The notes below the pieces were generated by a model. It saw only the letters and a list, made by a program, of their open reading frames with translations, was not told the DNA's origin and made no database searches. Below, piece after piece: positions 45,640 through 53,743 of a DNA stretch of 64,000 nucleotides. A program made the position numbers and the translations under genes. The stretch's first letter is position 1. Every line of letters begins with the position of its first letter. The DNA comes from JAVWHX01 sp036639875 (GTDB taxonomy: Bacteria; Bacillota_I; Bacilli_A; Erysipelotrichales; Coprobacillaceae). The stretch covers positions 62,001 to 126,000 of the forward strand of contig JAVWHX010000001.1 in the NCBI GenBank assembly GCA_036639875.1. Reading direction: 5' to 3'.

Positions 45640-45968
45640 TATTCCACCTTCACTTTCTTCTTTTTAGGAATTGGTAAAGGCGTTACTTCTTCTAAACGTG
45701 TCAAAACTTCATAACACAAAGCACGATCATCAATATCCAAAACAAAGTGCTCTTTCGCCCCTTTATAAGGACATCCTCTATCAGCATTTCTCATTAATGC
45801 TTCTATACAATCAAGCATTTTCACATAGACAGTATTATCGCATACCAATATAATAGGCTTATCATTCACATAAATCATATATTCACCAAACATCTTCTTA
45901 TATCTTAAAATTCCTATACCTTTTATTTGATCACATACATATTCTATATATTCTTTATCACTCGCCAT
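45639..45968 (-). CDS. TfoX N-terminal-domain protein
   Basis: 109 residues. The N-terminal segment IGILRYKKMFGEYMIYVNDKPIILVCD matches the TfoX_N domain found in small stand-alone proteins. The basic end KKKKVKVE is an extra tail. TfoX regulates competence in some Gammaproteobacteria, but short Firmicute homologues have no known function. It overlaps the BtrH-like gene by one base and lies ten bases after the DUF3795 gene, so the three form one transcript. Confidence 0.75.
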   Translation of the reverse strand: MASDKEYIEYVCDQIKGIGILRYKKMFGEYMIYVNDKPIILVCDNTVYVKMLDCIEALMRNADRGCPYKGAKEHFVLDIDDRALCYEVLTRLEEVTPLPIPKKKKVKVE

Positions 45969-45978
45969 AAAGTTCTCC

Positions 45979-46242
45979 TTACTCTTTCATACACCATTTT
46001 TTGCATTGTTCAATCCTTTTTCCTTCATCACCTTGTTTTTCATCATAAGCAAATTGCTTTAATAAATCACAAGGAAATTGATGACACAAACCACAATGAT
46101 CATGTTTCTTTTCTTGACAACATGTTTGAAGAGGACACATATCTCCCCAAAAAGGCTTCTCAATATTAATACATCCTTGACAATTTATTTGTACACGATA
46201 TTGACATTCATTACATTTTAAACCACATCTTGACTCTATCAT
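45979..46242 (-). CDS. DUF3795 cysteine-rich protein
   Basis: 87 residues with 12 cysteines, including CGLKCNEC, CQGC, MCPLQTCC, CGLCHQFPC and CKKWC. This is the DUF3795 pattern, a small zinc- or iron-sulphur-binding protein of unknown function. Its first cysteines lie right at the N-terminus, as in other members. It precedes the TfoX-like and BtrH-like genes. Confidence 0.75.
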   Translation of the reverse strand: MIESRCGLKCNECQYRVQINCQGCINIEKPFWGDMCPLQTCCQEKKHDHCGLCHQFPCDLLKQFAYDEKQGDEGKRIEQCKKWCMKE

Positions 46243-46310
46243 ACCTTCTCATCCATCTCTTGATGGATAAATCATAACATAAGGAAGTTGACAACTGTCT
46301 GTCAGCATTC

Positions 46311-47210
46311 TTAATATTTCTCAAATAATAATTTTGCTTGTTCTTTTAAATCTTGTCGATATTCTTTTGGTTCAATAAGTTCAGCTTTGTTTCCAAAACT
46401 TAAAACCCAACTTAATAAATAATCTTTATTTGTAAAACCAAATTCAAAAAGTAATCGTCCATTATCTAATTCTTTATAACAATCTCTTCCATATTCTTCA
46501 ATCAATTGATATTCAACACTCTTATCAAATAATATAGTGACCTTTATATCATCAGTAAAAAACTGATTAAAATCATAATGATCATCAGGAATATCTTCCA
46601 TTTCAAATAACTTATCTGTTATGTTTAAATCCCAAAGTCTATTTAATTTAAATAATCTCATTTCATTTTTTTCATTATCAAACCCCAATATATACCAATG
46701 AGACCATTTAAAAACAATGAAATAAGGATTTACAGTAACATCTCTTTGGCCTTTTTTATTATAGTAATGAAATGTAACTTTATATGTATTTTCAATAGCT
46801 TGTTGTAATAATTCTATCTTTGGTGCTAATGAATCTTTATAATGTGAAGATAAATCCATCATCATATGTGAAGTTGTATAAAGGTTATTTTCACTTATAA
46901 ATAGCTTATTCATAATCCTTTGATACTTTTGATCACTAGAAATACTATCGAGACTAGACAGTCCTGCAATAATAGAATTTAACTCTTGTTCATTAAATAA
47001 TCGTTTATCTATTTTATAATCCTCATCTATCATTAATCCCCCTTGACTTCCTGGAATTGTGAGAACTGGAATACCAGCTAAACAAATATCTATAATATCT
47101 CTATAAATAGTACGCTTTGATACTTCAAACTTATCTGCCAAATAAGTAGCTGTAACTTTCTTGTTTTGTAGTAAAACCATAATAATACCAATCAATCTTT
47201 CTATCTTCAT
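46311..47210 (-). CDS. YafY-type HTH and WYL-domain transcriptional regulator
   Basis: 299 residues. N-terminal DeoR-like winged helix (LIGIIMVLLQNKKVTATYLA, SKRTIYRDIIDICLAGIPV, GSQGGLMI), then a WYL domain in which HYYNKKGQRDVTVNPYFIVF and the WYILGFD triplet are recognisable. WYL domains bind small ligands or nucleic acid. It may control the neighbouring DUF3795-TfoX-BtrH genes or itself; a terminator-like small dyad (CCATC-TCTT-GATGG, 46251-46264) lies between. Confidence 0.82.
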   Translation of the reverse strand: MKIERLIGIIMVLLQNKKVTATYLADKFEVSKRTIYRDIIDICLAGIPVLTIPGSQGGLMIDEDYKIDKRLFNEQELNSIIAGLSSLDSISSDQKYQRIMNKLFISENNLYTTSHMMMDLSSHYKDSLAPKIELLQQAIENTYKVTFHYYNKKGQRDVTVNPYFIVFKWSHWYILGFDNEKNEMRLFKLNRLWDLNITDKLFEMEDIPDDHYDFNQFFTDDIKVTILFDKSVEYQLIEEYGRDCYKELDNGRLLFEFGFTNKDYLLSWVLSFGNKAELIEPKEYRQDLKEQAKLLFEKY

Positions 47211-47283
47211 AAAAACACCCCTCTCCTCATTTTAACTTATCTTTATATATTTTCAATATTTATATCTAGGGGGGTTGCAAATT

Positions 47284-47324
47284 TGAGTCAATTCTTTAAA
47301 ATGTAATTGACTAGATGAGTCAAT
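47284..47324 (+). promoter_or_regulatory. Operator-like TGAGTCAAT repeats before the TetR-ABC operon
   Basis: TGAGTCAAT occurs at 47284-47292 and again at 47316-47324, with the inverted AATTGACT at 47305-47312. AGTCAATT (47286-47293) and AATTGACT form an 8-bp dyad with an 11-bp gap. Together they are a likely TetR-family binding region ahead of the start at 47342. Confidence 0.55.
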
Positions 47325-47341
47325 AAGAAATGAGGGATATT

Positions 47342-47968
47342 ATGAATGAAGCATTTTTAACCTTACCAGTTGAAAAACAAGAACGAATTATCAACGCTGC
47401 TTTGGAAGTGTTTTCTAAACATGACTATAAAAAAGCAAATACTGATGATATTGCAGCAATTGCAGGAATATCAAAAGGTTCTTTATTTTATTATTTCAAG
47501 AATAAAGAAGGCTTATTTATGTATTTGTTTGATTATGTTGTGAATCTTGTTTCTGAATATGTTAAAATAAATGATTATTTAGAAATAACTGATTTTTTTG
47601 AATTAATGGATTATGGTGCTAAAAGAAAAATTGTGATGATAGAGAAAAATCCATATATATTTGAATTTACAATGAAATGTTTTCTTCAAGAAGATGGACC
47701 AGTATCACAACAATTACGTGAAACAATCAGTAATCTTATGAAAAGTACGTATGGTACCTACTTTAGCCATATTGATACATCTAAATTTAAAGATGGTATC
47801 AACTTTAAAGATGTTTATGATATTTTAGCATATGCTACTGAAGGTTATGTTCAAGCATTACGTAGTAATCATCAAAGCATTAACATTGATAGTATGATGA
47901 AAGAGTTTTATCGTTGGAGCGTTTTATTTAAAAAGATGGCATATAAGGAGGAGTTCTTAGATGAATAG
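47342..47968 (+). CDS. TetR/AcrR-family transcriptional regulator
   Basis: 208 residues. N-terminal helix-turn-helix: RIINAALEVFSKHDYKKANTD, then IAAIAGISKGSLFYYFKNKEG, followed by a helical ligand-binding domain. Start at 47342, five bases after GAGGG. It overlaps the ABC ATPase gene by eight bases and probably represses this operon through the TGAGTCAAT repeats. The effector is unknown. Confidence 0.9.
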   Translation: MNEAFLTLPVEKQERIINAALEVFSKHDYKKANTDDIAAIAGISKGSLFYYFKNKEGLFMYLFDYVVNLVSEYVKINDYLEITDFFELMDYGAKRKIVMIEKNPYIFEFTMKCFLQEDGPVSQQLRETISNLMKSTYGTYFSHIDTSKFKDGINFKDVYDILAYATEGYVQALRSNHQSINIDSMMKEFYRWSVLFKKMAYKEEFLDE

Positions 47969-48845
47969 TATTGAAGTGAACCATATTACAAAAGATTATG
48001 GTCAAGGTAAAGGCGTATTTGATGTGAGTTTTACTGTAAACGATGGAGAAGTCCTTGGTTTTCTTGGTCCAAACGGAGCAGGAAAAACCACTACAATCAG
48101 ACAATTAATGGGATTTATGAAACCAGATAAAGGAACTGTAAGTATTTTAGGTAAAGATTGTTTTAAAGATGCTAAAACAATTCAAGAGAATATTGGTTAT
48201 TTACCTGGTGAGATTACTTTTATGGATGATATTACTGGTAAAGAATTTATTCAATTTATTGCTGATTTAAAAGGTATTAAGGACATGAGTAAGGCTTATG
48301 AGCTGATTGAATACTTTGAATTAAATCCAACTGGTAAGATTAAAAAAATGTCTAAAGGTATGAAACAAAAGATAGGTCTTGTTTGTGCTTTTATGCAAGA
48401 TCCAGATATCTATATTTTTGATGAACCTACGAGTGGATTAGATCCTTTAATGCAAAATAAGTTTGTTGACTTAGTTATCAAAGAAAAAGAAAAAGGCAAA
48501 ACAATCTTAATGTCTTCACATATCTTCGAAGAAGTTGAAAAGACTTGTGATCGTGTTGCAATTATTAAAGATGGACATATTGTTGCGATTGATAAAATAG
48601 ATAATCTTAAGCAAAATAAAGTTAAACACTTTTCAATCACTTTTAAAGTTGAAAAGGATGCTTTAGAATTTCAAAAGAAATATCCTGACGCTATTATTGA
48701 TAAAAATTGTATTCAACTCAAAGTTAAAGATATAACAACATTTATTCAATCTTTACAAAATTATCAAATTAAAGATTTAGATATAAAAACACAAACATTA
48801 GAAGAACTATTCTTACATTTCTATGGAGGTGACAAAAATGCTTAA
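47961..48845 (+). CDS. ABC transporter ATP-binding protein (ABC-2 type exporter)
   Basis: 294 residues. Walker A GPNGAGKTTT (about residues 36-45), Q-loop and LPGEI, signature MSKGMKQK (a degenerate LSGGQ, common in CcmA/YhaQ-like exporters), Walker B IYIFDEPTSGLD, and switch SSHIFEEV. The C-terminal extension of 80 residues is typical. It pairs with the permease at 48838. AAGGAGG lies upstream within the TetR gene end. Confidence 0.9.
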   Translation: MNSIEVNHITKDYGQGKGVFDVSFTVNDGEVLGFLGPNGAGKTTTIRQLMGFMKPDKGTVSILGKDCFKDAKTIQENIGYLPGEITFMDDITGKEFIQFIADLKGIKDMSKAYELIEYFELNPTGKIKKMSKGMKQKIGLVCAFMQDPDIYIFDEPTSGLDPLMQNKFVDLVIKEKEKGKTILMSSHIFEEVEKTCDRVAIIKDGHIVAIDKIDNLKQNKVKHFSITFKVEKDALEFQKKYPDAIIDKNCIQLKVKDITTFIQSLQNYQIKDLDIKTQTLEELFLHFYGGDKNA

Positions 48846-49638
48846 TTTCACTTTATTTAAAAAAGAAGTCAAAACAAACTATAAAGTTCTATGTATTTTC
48901 TTAGCATTAATTGCTATGTATAGTAGCGTTATTGTGATTATGTTTGATCCTGAGCTTGGTAAGAGCTTAGATGTCATGGCAAAAAGTATACCTGAGGTTT
49001 TTGCAGCATTTGGAATGTTAAATGTAGGTTCAACATTAATAGAATTTGTATCCAATTATTTATATGGTTTTATATTAACAGCAGTTCCTTTGGTTTGTGT
49101 GATAGTGATTGCAAATCGCTTGGTTGCTCGTTATGTTGATAATGGATCAATGAGTTATTTACTTGCTTCTCCTCATTCAAGAAGAGAGATTATCACAAGT
49201 CAAGCTATCACTTTAATTATAACAATCTTTATCATGGTCTTATTTGCGACTGGATTAATTATTCTTGTTAGTGGACTTTGCTTCCCAGGTGAACTTGATA
49301 TTCAAAAATTTATTGTTGTTAATATTGGTTTGTTTGGTTTATTATTGTTTATGGGAAGTCTTTGCTTCTTATCATCATGTCTATTCAATGATACAAGAAA
49401 AACAAATGGTATTGGTGGTGGAATCATTATTGGTTCTATATTACTACAAATGATTAGTCAAGTTGGTGAGAAATTCGAATTCTTAAAATATGCTACACCA
49501 CTTACTTTATTTGATGTTAATGGTCTTTTAGCAAGTAGTCAAAATGCATATCTTATGATTGGTGTTTTATATGCACTAGCAGTTATTGTCTTTATTATAG
49601 CAATATCTATATTCACAAAAAAAGATTTATCTATTTAG
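48838..49638 (+). CDS. ABC-2 type permease
   Basis: About 266 residues with six hydrophobic segments and an N-terminal cytoplasmic start MLNFTLFKKEVKTNYK. Membrane-domain features include VARYVDNGSMSYLLASPHSRREI, a typical ABC-2 cytoplasmic loop. GGAGGTGACAAA precedes the chosen ATG inside the ATPase gene end. It forms a TetR-ATPase-permease exporter operon; substrate unknown. The C-terminal 42 residues are echoed by a decayed copy at 53466-53621. Confidence 0.88.
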   Translation: MLNFTLFKKEVKTNYKVLCIFLALIAMYSSVIVIMFDPELGKSLDVMAKSIPEVFAAFGMLNVGSTLIEFVSNYLYGFILTAVPLVCVIVIANRLVARYVDNGSMSYLLASPHSRREIITSQAITLIITIFIMVLFATGLIILVSGLCFPGELDIQKFIVVNIGLFGLLLFMGSLCFLSSCLFNDTRKTNGIGGGIIIGSILLQMISQVGEKFEFLKYATPLTLFDVNGLLASSQNAYLMIGVLYALAVIVFIIAISIFTKKDLSI

Positions 49639-49669
49639 AAGAGAAACTCAGCGAGTTTCTCTTCTTTTA
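49638..49669. terminator. Terminator of the TetR-ABC operon
   Basis: GAGAAACTC (49641-49649) and GAGTTTCTC (49653-49661) pair, followed by TTCTTTTA on the + strand. The convergent methyltransferase gene ends at 49667. Confidence 0.8.
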
Positions 49670-50488
49670 TTTTCTAGCGACTATACAAATCGTCTCGTCA
49701 TCTATAGTACACTCTTTACCTGTCATATCTCCATAAAATGAAATATCTTTAAAACCAGTACCTCTTAAACTTCGTTCAAGTTCTTCAAAAGTAAAAGTAT
49801 GTTCCCAAACATGATAATAAGCTATCTTTTCTTTCTCGATAACAATATATTTATCTAAAAATGTATTGTTTTGATCATAACGATAAAATGATTTTAAAAG
49901 CAAATGTTCTTTATCACTAAAGAATCCTTTACTTTCAACAGACCATTCATTACGCTCCTTTTTACCAATATACTTTTGTTTAGTAAAAACATCAAATACA
50001 AAACAACCCCCTACCACTAAAGTATCATATACCTTTTTTAAAAGAATTTCTCTATTTTCATCTGACAATACACCAAAATCACAATAAATAAGAGTTATCA
50101 AATGACATAGAGATGGAAATTCATTCACTACATAATCACCAACATTGTATTGAATATCAATATTCTTTTCTTGTGCTGAAGAAATAGCATATTCAATAGA
50201 ATTATAGGAAATATCCATTCCCGTGACTTGATAACCACAATGATAGAATAACTCAGTATATATTCCTGGTCCACACCCTAAGTCAAGTAACTTTTTATAT
50301 TGATGACTTGGAAACTGGCCATTTATCCATTCTACTGATCTTAAAACAGATTCATACTTACGAGTTGCAGACTCAACCTCTGGATCCAAATGAGCTTTTA
50401 ACATTTGTTTAGAAATATATGGATCATTCCATAAACTGCATGTTCCCTCTTCATAAAGTCTTGGTTTTTTATCTAATCTTTCTTTCAT
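49667..50488 (-). CDS. Class I SAM-dependent methyltransferase
   Basis: 273 residues. The SAM-binding motif I is LLDLGCGPGIYTE, with YQVTGMDISYNSIEYA as motif II and a Rossmann core. It most resembles small-molecule methyltransferases of the Methyltransf_25 type. The N-terminal 70 residues (EGTCSLWNDPYISKQMLKAH) may form a substrate lid. No operon partner; the substrate is unknown. Confidence 0.85.
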   Translation of the reverse strand: MKERLDKKPRLYEEGTCSLWNDPYISKQMLKAHLDPEVESATRKYESVLRSVEWINGQFPSHQYKKLLDLGCGPGIYTELFYHCGYQVTGMDISYNSIEYAISSAQEKNIDIQYNVGDYVVNEFPSLCHLITLIYCDFGVLSDENREILLKKVYDTLVVGGCFVFDVFTKQKYIGKKERNEWSVESKGFFSDKEHLLLKSFYRYDQNNTFLDKYIVIEKEKIAYYHVWEHTFTFEELERSLRGTGFKDISFYGDMTGKECTIDDETICIVARK

Positions 50489-50536
50489 AGATCTTGTCCT
50501 TTCTGTGTTTATAGTAATTAAAAAACTATGGTTGTC

Positions 50537-50569
50537 CCACAGTTCAAGTTTAAAACATTTGAATTGTGG
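50537..50569. repeat. Imperfect 11-bp inverted repeat in a gene-free stretch
   Basis: CCACAGTTCAA and TTGAATTGTGG pair with one G-T mismatch around an 11-base loop. It lies in the 281 bases between the methyltransferase (50488) and the ABC exporter (50770). That stretch holds a further small dyad near 50600 and otherwise nothing recognisable. No T run follows. Confidence 0.35.
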
Positions 50570-50769
50570 AATATATAATCATAACCTCATAACAATAAAA
50601 CCTATTCTCTAGGTCTATTTCATTATTTTGTTTTGATTATTCTTTATTTCCACGTTTCATTTATATTACCGATTATGCAATATCAAATGCGTCGGACAAA
50701 ATCATCTCCTTAAATATTTGCCACATATAAATTACACACAATCTTATTCACGATAAAACATTTTTATAG

Positions 50770-52449
50770 TTATGATTTGCGAATGGTATAAAAATTATAA
50801 AAAGCTCCTTTATTTTTCATAAGTGTATGAAAAGTGCCTTTTTCTATAATTTGACCTTTATCCATATAAATAACTTCATCATACTTTTCTAATAAATCTT
50901 CACTCGTCTTATGCATAATAGACAACAACGTTAATGAATCATTCTGCAATAATCTATTTTCGATATCATATGCATTTTGCATATCTACTGCTGAAGTTCC
51001 TTCATCAAGAATCAATAACTGTTTCTTTCTAATTAAAGCTCTTGCAAGGGCAATTCTTTGTCTTTGCCCACCAGATAGATTAGATCCATTTTCACCTACT
51101 AAACTCTCTTCACTGAAATCTTTTGTTATAATATTTTGACAACCACTCATTTGTAATGCAGTTTGATAAATTTGATCTGGATAATCATTATGCAAACAAA
51201 TATTATCTTTCATAGATTCATCAAACATATAAACATTTTGATGAATGATTGATGCCATATCATGAAGTTGATGTTGATTAAGATAACGAATATCTTTTCC
51301 GTCATAATTGATATCTCCTGAGAAGTTATCATAATATCCCAAAAGTAATTTCACTAGGGTTGACTTTCCGCAGCCACTTGTTCCCATAATAGCATACTTT
51401 TTATATGGAATAATATTAAGATGAATATTTTTTAAAACAGGTTGATTCTTTTCATATGAAAAGTCTAAGTTTGATATATTTATACTTTCTAAAAAATGTG
51501 GTGTTGCACCATCATAAGTTGGATTTATAGCCGATAACTCATTCACCTTTTCTATGATTGGTTTCATACTTTTCACTAAAGCAAGGTTATTCATGATTTG
51601 CATAAGTGGACTTACAAAGCGACTACATAACTGGACAACTGCTGCTAAAATACCAACTGACATATCTCCAGTAATCACAAGATAGGCACATAGTCCTGTT
51701 GTTCCAACCTGGATCGTAATTCCTAATAATTGCGCAGTTGTATCATTGATAACTTTAAATCGATCAGCATGATACTTTTTATTTGCTAACTGCTGATTAT
51801 ATTTCTGAAAATTTTTTGTCATATAAGAAAACATATTAAAGGAGTAAATGACATCAAAACCAGAAAAAATATCTTTAATTTTATTTGTAAACAAGGACAA
51901 TTCTTTTGATAATGCTTTTTGTCTTCTTGATAAATATTTTCCAAGTAATGTTGGAATAAGAAATGCGATTGCTGATGATAAAAATATAACAAATGTAATT
52001 AATGGACTATAATAAAACAACATCACGACTGTTGCAACAAACATACCCACGCTTTCACATATCACTAATACAGGTTTAATTAAATTCTCTTCAATTAAAT
52101 TCATATCATTTGTTAAAACAGAAATATAATCTGATGTTTTGGCTTTATAAAAAGAAGTCATATCCTTATTTAATATTCCTTGAAAAACATCGTTTCTCAT
52201 TTGTATTAAAATATTTTTGATTAGCTTTTTACTACATATTAAATATATATAAAATAATATAAAGATCAAAATAATAAACAAGGCTGATGACATAATAAGT
52301 TGAGCAAACTTTGAACCTTCTCCTGATGCTGCTATATCAAAAACTAACTCATATTGCTTTGTGACTAAAACCAAAGCAGTGCTCGACATCAAACTAAATA
52401 AAGTAGTTAAAATAAATAAACCTTTATTTTTAATAAAATACTTTTTCAC
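50770..52449 (-). CDS. ABC exporter, fused permease and ATPase (MerR-regulated)
   Basis: 559 residues. Six transmembrane helices (about residues 12-290), then Walker A GTSGCGKST, Q-loop HQNVYMF, signature LSGGQRQR, Walker B LLILDEGTSAVD and the switch His in IMHKTSED. The DEGT variant after Walker B and the IMHKTS switch are slightly unusual, but the catalytic Glu and His are retained. The promoter before it has a MerR-type operator, and a MerR gene lies just upstream in the same direction; together they suggest an inducible drug or peptide exporter. Confidence 0.88.
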   Translation of the reverse strand: MKKYFIKNKGLFILTTLFSLMSSTALVLVTKQYELVFDIAASGEGSKFAQLIMSSALFIILIFILFYIYLICSKKLIKNILIQMRNDVFQGILNKDMTSFYKAKTSDYISVLTNDMNLIEENLIKPVLVICESVGMFVATVVMLFYYSPLITFVIFLSSAIAFLIPTLLGKYLSRRQKALSKELSLFTNKIKDIFSGFDVIYSFNMFSYMTKNFQKYNQQLANKKYHADRFKVINDTTAQLLGITIQVGTTGLCAYLVITGDMSVGILAAVVQLCSRFVSPLMQIMNNLALVKSMKPIIEKVNELSAINPTYDGATPHFLESINISNLDFSYEKNQPVLKNIHLNIIPYKKYAIMGTSGCGKSTLVKLLLGYYDNFSGDINYDGKDIRYLNQHQLHDMASIIHQNVYMFDESMKDNICLHNDYPDQIYQTALQMSGCQNIITKDFSEESLVGENGSNLSGGQRQRIALARALIRKKQLLILDEGTSAVDMQNAYDIENRLLQNDSLTLLSIMHKTSEDLLEKYDEVIYMDKGQIIEKGTFHTLMKNKGAFYNFYTIRKS

Positions 52450-52490
52450 TTTTGTACCTCCAGTGACCTATAGATTTCTTTGATAATTCT

Positions 52491-52521
52491 ATTATCAAGC
52501 CTACAGGTACTGTAGAGTCAA
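52491..52521 (-). promoter_or_regulatory. MerR-type promoter with 19-bp spacer and central dyad
   Basis: Minus strand TTGACT (52516-52521), 19-bp spacer, GATAAT (52491-52496). The spacer contains the dyad CTACAG-TAC-CTGTAG. Long spacers with a dyad are the defining feature of MerR-activated promoters. It lies between the MerR gene stop (52530) and the exporter start (52449). Confidence 0.8.
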
Positions 52522-52529
52522 ACTATATT

Positions 52530-53375
52530 TTACTTTTCGCTTTCATTTTCTATCACCAACATAATCTCTGTCATATATTGATCTTTATCTTTAGAGGTAG
52601 CTATATCGATAATAAAACGATTTATAATCTTTTTCTTATCAATATTTATCTGATGATCTTGTGTATATCGATATAATTCCTCATGTGCTTCTCCTAAATA
52701 TCCATAAGTGCCATCATACATCATAGTAATTGCTTTATATTGTGGTATTTTCATAACGAAATTGGTTATTTCCTGATCTGTTTTCACAGGGATATATAAT
52801 CTAATATGTGCATGATCATAATTAATGGTTGTTATATCTTCATTAAAAATCGCATAACGATCGCCTATTATTTCTAAACCACTTTGTTCAATTTGATTCA
52901 TTAGTTCAACAAATTTTCTATTAAATTGATTCGGGTGACATGCACTTACAAAATCAATATAGGCAATATACTGTTGATCAATATCTTTTATAACTATTTT
53001 ATCAGTGCTCTCTAACTCAAAATGCTGTTCAATTGCCTCTACTCTTTTTTCTAATCTAGATTTCAATAATGAGAGTGCTTTTATTGTATTATCAATTTCA
53101 TGACATTTGACTTCTAGCATCTTTCTGTTATGAACAAGATCATCACGTTTTAATAATGATTTGACTTCTTTTAAAGAAAATCCGATAAATTTAAATTCTT
53201 TAATAATCGTGATTTCTAAGATTTGTTGAAATGTATAATATCGATAATTACTGTTTTTATCAATATATGCAGGTGTTAACAACCCAATTTCATCATAGTA
53301 GTGTAAGGTTCTAACATTCAAATGACATATCTTAGCAACCTCTCCAATAGAATAATATTCCTTATCAAATGTCAT
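52530..53375 (-). CDS. MerR-family multidrug regulator (BmrR-like)
   Basis: 281 residues. N-terminal MerR winged helix YSIGEVAKICHLNVRTLHYYDEIGLLTPAYID, coiled-coil dimer helix (about residues 85-115), and a C-terminal GyrI-like effector-binding domain (IDQQYIAYID, YAIFNEDI, DGTYGYLGEAHEELYRYTQ with a Glu-rich pocket). This is the BmrR layout. The promoter dyad just after its stop codon is its likely target, controlling the exporter at 50770. GGGGAAATTC precedes the start. Confidence 0.88.
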   Translation of the reverse strand: MTFDKEYYSIGEVAKICHLNVRTLHYYDEIGLLTPAYIDKNSNYRYYTFQQILEITIIKEFKFIGFSLKEVKSLLKRDDLVHNRKMLEVKCHEIDNTIKALSLLKSRLEKRVEAIEQHFELESTDKIVIKDIDQQYIAYIDFVSACHPNQFNRKFVELMNQIEQSGLEIIGDRYAIFNEDITTINYDHAHIRLYIPVKTDQEITNFVMKIPQYKAITMMYDGTYGYLGEAHEELYRYTQDHQINIDKKKIINRFIIDIATSKDKDQYMTEIMLVIENESEK

Positions 53376-53465
53376 ATGAATTTCCCCTTTTCTATTTCAA
53401 CGTAGTCATTCTACTTATTTATATTATACTTGCTTCATCTATTATAACAATAAAACATTTATAAA

Positions 53466-53621
53466 ATGGTTATATTCTATAAATATTTGAAGTTTGATAT
53501 TAATGGTATCCTATCAAATAATCAAAATGCATATATCATGATGAGCATTTTATGCAGATTAGTCGTTATTATCTTTATTATTGCAATATCTATATTTATA
53601 AAAAAGAACTTATATATTTAA
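53466..53621 (+). pseudogene. Decayed copy of the ABC-2 permease 3' end
   Basis: The + frame from 53466 to the TAA at 53619-53621 translates to a segment whose last 42 residues begin FDINGILSNNQNAYIMM and end IIAISIFIKKNLYI. The intact permease (48838-49638) ends with FDVNGLLASSQNAYLMI and IIAISIFTKKDLSI at the same distance from the stop. More than half of the residues agree. The 5' part of the gene is missing and no ribosome site or ATPase gene lies nearby. It is a remnant of a paralogous permease gene. Confidence 0.8.
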
Positions 53622-53696
53622 TAAAAACGATAAAGAAAACACAAGATTTAAAATTAATGATATATCCTGTACCTTTTTTATTACTACTTTTAACAT

Positions 53697-53737
53697 AATA
53701 AAACCCCTATCGTTGAAAGACACAACTTTTGGGGTTT
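53697..53737 (-). terminator. Terminator after the surface protein gene
   Basis: AAACCCC (53701-53707) and GGGGTTT (53731-53737) enclose an inner GTTG/CAAC pair, with TTTTATTATG on the minus strand. Moderate confidence because of the long loop. Confidence 0.5.
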
Positions 53738-53743
53738 ATATTA

